Source of the DNA: Thermoproteati archaeon
GTDB lineage: Archaea > Thermoproteota > Thermoprotei_A > Marsarchaeales > UBA168
DNA: 10,096 bases
NCBI GenBank assembly: GCA_023256295.1
Contig: JAGDXH010000032.1
Location: 1 to 10,096, forward strand
Direction of reading: 5' to 3'
Part shown: piece after piece, positions 6,593 through 10,096 of the stretch
Numbering within the stretch: the first letter of the stretch is position 1
How the letters are laid out: every line of letters begins with the position of its first letter
Translations under genes and position numbers: made by a program
The notes under the pieces: model-generated
Told to the model about the DNA's origin: nothing
The model's input: the letters and a program-made list of their open reading frames with translations, nothing else
The model's database searches: none

Positions 6593-7850
6593 AGCTTATC
6601 TTGCTCTCGCGCTCTATCTGAAGCAATCTGTTGTACTTTGCGACCCTTTCCCCTCTGGCCGGCGCACCGGTCTTGATCTGCCCCGTCCCAAGGCCAACTG
6701 CCAAGTCCGCTATGAAGTCATCCGTCGTCTCCCCGCTTCTGTGACTGACCATGACGGCATAGCCAGAAGACAACGCCAGCAGGCCAGCATCAACCGCCTC
6801 AGAAAGGGTACCCACTTGGTTGACTTTCAACAGCAACGCGCTTCCAGCCCCAACCTGAATCCCCTGCTTCAGTCTTCCGATCTGCGTCACAAATATGTCA
6901 TCTCCGACAACCTGCACGTTCCTTTTCTTGGCCTCCTTGGTGAAGTTAGCCGTATTGGCAAAGTCGTTCTGCTCAAATGGGTCCTCCAGAGAGACTATTG
7001 GATAACTCTTGATCAAGTCCAGCCAGTAGCTCAGCAACTCGTCTGGAGAGAGAAGTCTACCGTCTATCCGATACTTGCCATCCTTAAAGAAAGTACTGGA
7101 AGCGGCATCCATGGCAAGGCTGATCTCCTTTCCAGCAACATATCCCGCTTCTCCTACGGCCTCTTCCAAAGCGTTCAGCGCCTCGCTTGTTTCTCCCATC
7201 GGAGGAGCGACTCCTCCCTCATCTCCAACGTTGCGTGCCACAGGTCCGTATTTCCTGGTTACCAAGGATCTCAGCGACGTATAGGTCTCCGAGACCGCCC
7301 TTATGGCCGACTCAAAGCTGTTGAAACCAGACGGCACAAGCATGAACTCCTGGACCGACAGGTCGTTTCCTGCGTGCTCGCCGCCGTTTATGACGTTTGA
7401 GAAAGGCACGGGCATCAACTCGGCCCTCGAGTAGAGCCCGGATATCCATGCGTGAAGAGGCATGCCCATGGCGGATGAAGCTGCCCTAGCACAAGCCAGC
7501 GAAACGGCCAGAATCGCGTTGGCCCCCAATTTTGACTTGTTGCTCGTGCCGTCAAGCTCGATCATAGAAGAGTCAAGGGCCCTCTGATCTCTGGCGTCCA
7601 AACCCACAACGCGGGCAGCGATTGGACCGTTCACGTTGGAAACTGCCTTCAAAACGCCCATCCCATGAAAGGCCTTGGGATCGCCATCCCTGAGCTCAAG
7701 AGCTTCGTACTCTCCCTTCGATGCACCGCTTGGTACCGCGGCGGTCCCCCTGGCCCCGCCCGAAAGCTCCACGGTTGCCTCCACAGTAGGATTTCCTCTA
7801 GAATCAAGTATCCACCTGGCCCCCACAGCCCTTATCTCGAACTCCGACAT
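6558..7850 (-). CDS. eno: Enolase (phosphopyruvate hydratase)
   Basis: This 430-residue cytosolic Mg-dependent enzyme interconverts 2-phosphoglycerate and phosphoenolpyruvate. Signatures: ILDSRGNPTVE (14-24), VPSGASKGEYEALELRD (39-55, mobile active-site loop), INGGEHAGN (154-162, His159), NVGDEGGVAPP (207-217, catalytic Glu211), metal ligands Asp248 (AMDAASS), Glu289 (SLEDPF) and Asp317 (VGDDIF), catalytic Lys342 in LLLKVNQVGTLSEA, and SHRSGETTDDFIADLAVGLG (369-388). All expected active-site residues are present. The ATG at 7850 has ATTAATAT centred about 22 nt upstream and no Shine-Dalgarno, which suggests a leaderless mRNA separate from the uppS operon. The 3' end overlaps the start of the nuclease-like gene. 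With pgk, this is the second enzyme of lower glycolysis in the window. Confidence 0.98.
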   Translation of the reverse strand: MSEFEIRAVGARWILDSRGNPTVEATVELSGGARGTAAVPSGASKGEYEALELRDGDPKAFHGMGVLKAVSNVNGPIAARVVGLDARDQRALDSSMIELDGTSNKSKLGANAILAVSLACARAASSAMGMPLHAWISGLYSRAELMPVPFSNVINGGEHAGNDLSVQEFMLVPSGFNSFESAIRAVSETYTSLRSLVTRKYGPVARNVGDEGGVAPPMGETSEALNALEEAVGEAGYVAGKEISLAMDAASSTFFKDGKYRIDGRLLSPDELLSYWLDLIKSYPIVSLEDPFEQNDFANTANFTKEAKKRNVQVVGDDIFVTQIGRLKQGIQVGAGSALLLKVNQVGTLSEAVDAGLLALSSGYAVMVSHRSGETTDDFIADLAVGLGTGQIKTGAPARGERVAKYNRLLQIERESKISYAGPSLSARNG

Positions 7851-7868
7851 GAGTCAGGTGACAGCGTC

Positions 7869-7876
7869 ATATTAAT
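7869..7876 (-). promoter_or_regulatory. TATA box for eno
   Basis: ATTAATAT on the minus strand is centred about 22 nt before the eno ATG, within the 43-nt gap after uppS. It suggests that eno has its own promoter even though uppS, upstream, reads in the same direction. Confidence 0.5.
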
Positions 7877-7893
7877 GCGTTTCCCAACCCTTC

Positions 7894-8688
7894 CTAGGCA
7901 CCAAACCTCCTGCTTCTTCTCTGGTAAGTGCGCACTGCCCGATAGAGGTCGATCCTCCTAAACTGCGGCCAATAGACGTCAAGAAACACGAGTTCCGAAT
8001 AGGACGACTGCCAAAGGAGAAAATCGCTCATCCTTTCCTCCCCTCCAGTCCTTATGATCAGGTCGGGATCCCTTGCGCCAGCCGTGTAAAGGCTGGTGGA
8101 AATCAATTTCTCATCTATCTGTTCCGGAACTATCTCGCCAAGCTGGACCCTTCTGGCCAGTTCACGCATGGTGTTCACTATCTCGTTCCGTCCTCCGTAC
8201 CCCAGAGCTATCTGGAGCAACCTCTGATCGTTGCCAGCGGTGATCTTCTCGACTTCGATTATGGCCTTCCTGACCTCCTCTGGGAAGATCGTATCGTCCC
8301 CGATCACGCGAACTTTTACTCTCCTTTCAGCCACATCTGAGCTCTTGGCCAACTCCTGAAGACCCTTGACGGACAAAGACAGTATGTGATCGACTTCCTG
8401 CTTGGACCTCTTCTTTGCATTGTCTGCCGATAACGCATAGACGGTGACTTCAGTTATGCCGATCTCCCACATCCAATCGAGCACTTGTTTCAGCTTCTCA
8501 TAACCAGCCTCGTGGCCTTGTTCGGGACTTAGGCCCAGAGAAAGCGCCCACCTTCTGTTGCCATCGAGAATTACTGCCACCGAGGTGGGCATGGGGCCCT
8601 TCTTTATTGAACTCCAGAGGAGGCGCTCGTAAACCCAGTAGACCGGCGCCAGGGCATACCGCACCGCCGCCGATCTCATCCGATTCAC
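7894..8688 (-). CDS. uppS: cis-Prenyltransferase (undecaprenyl/polyprenyl diphosphate synthase)
   Basis: UppS-family enzymes condense isopentenyl diphosphate onto an allylic primer to give long cis-polyprenyl diphosphates; in archaea these feed the dolichyl-phosphate carrier for glycan assembly. All conserved blocks are seen: VAVILDGNRRWA (catalytic Asp42 from the GTG start), GHEAGYEKL, VTVYALSADNAKKRSKQEV, LQIALGYGGRNEIV, and the terminal DPDLIIRTGGEERMSDFLLW followed by YSELVFLDVYWPQFRRID. I chose the GTG at 8688 (264 aa) because it overlaps the pepQ stop as GTGA, a classic coupling arrangement. The longer TTG start at 8733 (279 aa) would overlap pepQ by 49 nt, and an ATG at 8679 is also possible. 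No promoter is visible, so it should be transcribed with pepQ. The enzyme family is certain; chain length is not. Confidence 0.95.
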   Translation of the reverse strand: MNRMRSAAVRYALAPVYWVYERLLWSSIKKGPMPTSVAVILDGNRRWALSLGLSPEQGHEAGYEKLKQVLDWMWEIGITEVTVYALSADNAKKRSKQEVDHILSLSVKGLQELAKSSDVAERRVKVRVIGDDTIFPEEVRKAIIEVEKITAGNDQRLLQIALGYGGRNEIVNTMRELARRVQLGEIVPEQIDEKLISTSLYTAGARDPDLIIRTGGEERMSDFLLWQSSYSELVFLDVYWPQFRRIDLYRAVRTYQRRSRRFGA

Positions 8689-9755
8689 AGCCTGGAGGGG
8701 AGAGACGATAACTTGCTCACCTTTCCTTCCCAAGCCAAGAAGTCGTCCTCTATCCTTATACCTCCTAGGCCAGGTATGTAGACGCCGGGCTCAAGCGTAA
8801 AGGTGTTACCATCACTCAGCACATCATTGGATGTCAGACTCAGGTAAGGTGACTCATGAACCTCCAGCCCTATTCCATGCCCAAGAGAATGAATGTAGTA
8901 CTTGGCCAATCCATACTTTTCAAGAGATCTGACAGCAAGCGACGCTGCTTCCGATAGGGGTTGACCAACCCTCAACGAACTGAAACAAGCAAGTTGCGTT
9001 TCCAACACGGCATCAAAAGCCAAGTGCAGCTCTTTGGGAGGATTACCCACGAATAGCGTGCGCGTCATGTCGCTTGCGTAGCCGTGGTACGTTGCCCCAA
9101 AGTCTACCACGACCACCTCGTTTTCTCCTATCTTCTTGCCGGTTGGCAACGCATGGGGATTAGATGCCCGTACTCCGCTCGCAACTATTGTCGGAAAGGA
9201 AGGAACCTCAGATCCCCCCTCCTTCATAGCCATCTCAAGGCGGGCTGCCACTTGGTTTTCGGTCACGCCAGGTCTGATGAACTCCTTGGCCTGCTCAAAG
9301 GCCTGTTCAGAGATTTCGATAGCGTGCCGGATATCTGACAGCTCTTGTTCGTCCTTGACGGAACGCATTGCCGAGATGTCCCTCGATATCCCAACCCAAT
9401 CCCTTCCAAGCCCCTTTAGCTTTTCAAAAAGAGAAAGAGACACGAACTCTTCCTCAAGTCCGAGGATTCCTTGACCCAACTCAGAAGACAGCACCTTTAT
9501 GACTTCGGGCAACAGAGGCTTGGACTTCTCTACGACCAACCGATCTTCGAAAAAGGCGCTGTCGGAATCTGGGGCCTCGAGTTCGGTGACCACCATGTTG
9601 CTACCAGATGGACCAAGCACCAAGTATGCCCCGCCAAAGCCAGAAAACCCAGAGAAGTACCTAAGACCCTGTGGAGAGGCTATGAGGGCCGCATCGAACC
9701 TACCGCCTGAAGTGAGCCGTCTTACGCGGTCTCTGTACTGAGACGAGGTAGTCAT
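8685..9755 (-). CDS. pepQ: M24-family metallopeptidase (Xaa-Pro dipeptidase/aminopeptidase)
   Basis: The protein has 356 residues, typical of archaeal prolidases and X-Pro aminopeptidases, which cleave next to proline in short peptides in the cytosol. An N-terminal creatinase-like domain (about 1-130) precedes the pita-bread catalytic domain. The five dimetal ligands are all visible: Asp218 (VVVVDFGATY), Asp229 (YASDMTRT), His293 (HSLGHGIGLEVHE), Glu322 (TLEPGVY) and Glu336 (GIRIEDD). His201 (NPHALPTG) and His300 are the usual proton-transfer histidines. Dipeptidase and aminopeptidase cannot be separated by sequence, so the symbol is a best guess. AGGGGA overlaps the stop of the small upstream gene 5 nt before the ATG, a plausible ribosome binding site for an internal operon gene. 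The downstream uppS overlaps its stop by 4 nt. Confidence 0.95.
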   Translation of the reverse strand: MTTSSQYRDRVRRLTSGGRFDAALIASPQGLRYFSGFSGFGGAYLVLGPSGSNMVVTELEAPDSDSAFFEDRLVVEKSKPLLPEVIKVLSSELGQGILGLEEEFVSLSLFEKLKGLGRDWVGISRDISAMRSVKDEQELSDIRHAIEISEQAFEQAKEFIRPGVTENQVAARLEMAMKEGGSEVPSFPTIVASGVRASNPHALPTGKKIGENEVVVVDFGATYHGYASDMTRTLFVGNPPKELHLAFDAVLETQLACFSSLRVGQPLSEAASLAVRSLEKYGLAKYYIHSLGHGIGLEVHESPYLSLTSNDVLSDGNTFTLEPGVYIPGLGGIRIEDDFLAWEGKVSKLSSLPSRL

Positions 9756-9764
9756 GGATTTCCC

Positions 9765-9938
9765 CTACCGGCTTTCAGAGGGCACGCGCTTCTGCGCGCC
9801 CTGATCAGAACTCAGCCACATCGTTAGCACCTGACAACTCAGAGGTGAGTGCTCAGCGCCATCCGAGCATTCCAGCATAAAGGGGCATTTCAAGCAAGGC
9901 GGAAGGCTTTCCACGTCAGGAAAAACGAATTTCTTCAT
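9765..9938 (-). CDS. 57-aa TFE-beta/RPC39-like Fe-S cluster mini-protein
   Basis: This short gene encodes 57 residues and starts MKKFVFPDVESLPPC. It holds four cysteines, C15, C18, C24 and C35, with spacings of 2, 5 and 10, then Trp41-Leu42. The order PCxxCPxxxxC, then SP three residues before the last Cys, then a TrpLeu pair, matches, as I recall it, the C-terminal cubane Fe-S domain of human RPC39 (POLR3F) and archaeal TFE-beta, a partner of TFE-alpha in opening promoter DNA. The winged-helix part of those proteins is absent: the ORF begins just before the cysteine domain, and a TATA-like CTTAAAAA is centred 28 nt upstream, so it is not merely the tail of a larger gene. The tail after residue 43 is hydrophilic. 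It is followed 9 nt later by pepQ and probably heads that operon. Fe-S binding and a transcription role are inferences. Confidence 0.75.
   Translation of the reverse strand: MKKFVFPDVESLPPCLKCPFMLECSDGAEHSPLSCQVLTMWLSSDQGAQKRVPSESR
9779..9802. other. GC-rich hairpin at the end of the TFE-beta-like gene
   Basis: An imperfect inverted repeat has a 5-bp inner stem (CGCGC/GCGCG) around a 4-nt loop and a 4-bp outer stem, separated by a 2-nt bulge. It lies inside the coding sequence, 24-47 nt upstream of the pepQ ATG. It could affect passage into pepQ, but it has no following T-run, so I do not call it a terminator. Confidence 0.35.
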
Positions 9939-10096
9939 GGCAATGAAATTGTGGCTTTCTCGTTTTTAAGTATGCCGAATTGGGAGGACGAGAACTCAGA
10001 ACTCCTAGCATGGCATTTTCACCAGAAAGGGGTTGCTCGCCAGCAGAAAGGCATTTATAGCAAGTTCCTCTTGTTGACGGACCAGCTGCAGAGCTG
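9939..10096. other. Intergenic edge region with a second TATA-like element
   Basis: No convincing gene is seen in these 158 nt. Besides the TATA box of the small operon, there is a strong TATA-like element at 10053-10060, CTATAAAT on the minus strand and ATTTATAG on the plus strand. It may serve a plus-strand gene beginning near or beyond the window edge, or a short minus-strand transcript. No tRNA or C/D-box pattern was found. Confidence 0.4.
9963..9970 (-). promoter_or_regulatory. TATA box for the TFE-beta-like/pepQ/uppS operon
   Basis: CTTAAAAA on the minus strand is centred about 28 nt before the ATG at 9938. It is the only good promoter candidate for the small gene, pepQ and uppS, which have no other TATA-like box between them. 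Confidence 0.5.

Noticed and set aside
6552..7400. Plus-strand open frame of 282 codons opposite enolase
   Set aside because: It lies fully antisense to enolase, which has every active-site motif; its translation shows no recognisable domain and it has no plausible promoter. It is open because of the codon usage of eno.
9779..9802. GC-rich hairpin as a transcription terminator
   Set aside because: It sits within the coding sequence of the small gene and is not followed by a T-run on either strand.
9916..10011. Minus-strand 31-codon ORF overlapping the start of the TFE-beta-like gene in another frame
   Set aside because: It is short, has no motif, and overlaps the better-supported small gene and its TATA box.
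10071..10096. Possible plus-strand gene starting at one of two TTG codons near the right edge
   Set aside because: Only seven or eight codons are inside the window, there is no ribosome binding site, and the distance from the TATA-like element (about 17 nt) is too short for the pattern seen elsewhere.
1..10096. CRISPR arrays, insertion sequences, tRNA or rRNA genes
   Set aside because: I read the intergenic stretches for direct repeats, terminal inverted repeats, tRNA cloverleaf arms and rRNA-like sequence and saw none; nearly all of the window is coding.

Overview
This window is archaeal chromosomal housekeeping DNA, and it is dense and mostly on the minus strand. The archaeal assignment rests on four things. 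The phosphoglycerate kinase and glycyl-tRNA synthetase are of archaeal/eukaryotic type. TATA-like boxes sit about 23-28 nt upstream of several start codons, the spacing expected of leaderless archaeal mRNAs. There is a 57-residue protein that looks like the iron-sulfur domain of the archaeal/eukaryotic transcription factor TFE-beta/RPC39. TTG and GTG starts also appear to be used. A TACK-group archaeon is my guess; the lineage cannot be fixed from this sequence.

Layout. The left edge holds the 3' part of a plus-strand calcineurin-like phosphodiesterase gene, whose end overlaps the end of pgk (minus) by 44 nt. To the right, all on the minus strand, lie pgk with its own TATA box, a small putative double-psi beta-barrel protein, and glyS with its own TATA box; glyS and the small gene form an operon. 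Next is a zinc-ribbon membrane protein gene, transcribed divergently from an Lrp/AsnC regulator (plus strand) out of a compact region with two TATA boxes. The regulator ends 2 nt from the convergent slipin (SPFH) gene. Further right come a putative PD-(D/E)XK-like/winged-helix protein whose start lies inside the end of enolase, eno itself, a cis-prenyltransferase (uppS), an M24 prolidase-like peptidase, and the small TFE-beta-like gene.

Three multi-gene units are likely, all reading right to left: (i) the TFE-beta-like gene, then pepQ, then uppS (9-nt gap, then a 4-nt GTGA overlap); (ii) eno followed by the nuclease-like gene (35-nt overlap); (iii) glyS followed by the beta-barrel gene. pgk and eno are two enzymes of lower glycolysis/gluconeogenesis, UppS supplies the polyprenyl lipid carrier for glycan assembly, and GlyRS charges tRNA-Gly.

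The main discovery is the 57-aa TFE-beta-like Fe-S protein at 9765-9938. It is short enough to escape ordinary gene calling, and its cysteine spacing (2, 5, 10) with a downstream Trp-Leu matches the RPC39/TFE-beta C-terminal cluster domain as I remember it. The nuclease-like protein after enolase and the Lrp-linked zinc-ribbon membrane protein are the next most interesting. I saw no mobile element, CRISPR array, rRNA or tRNA gene.
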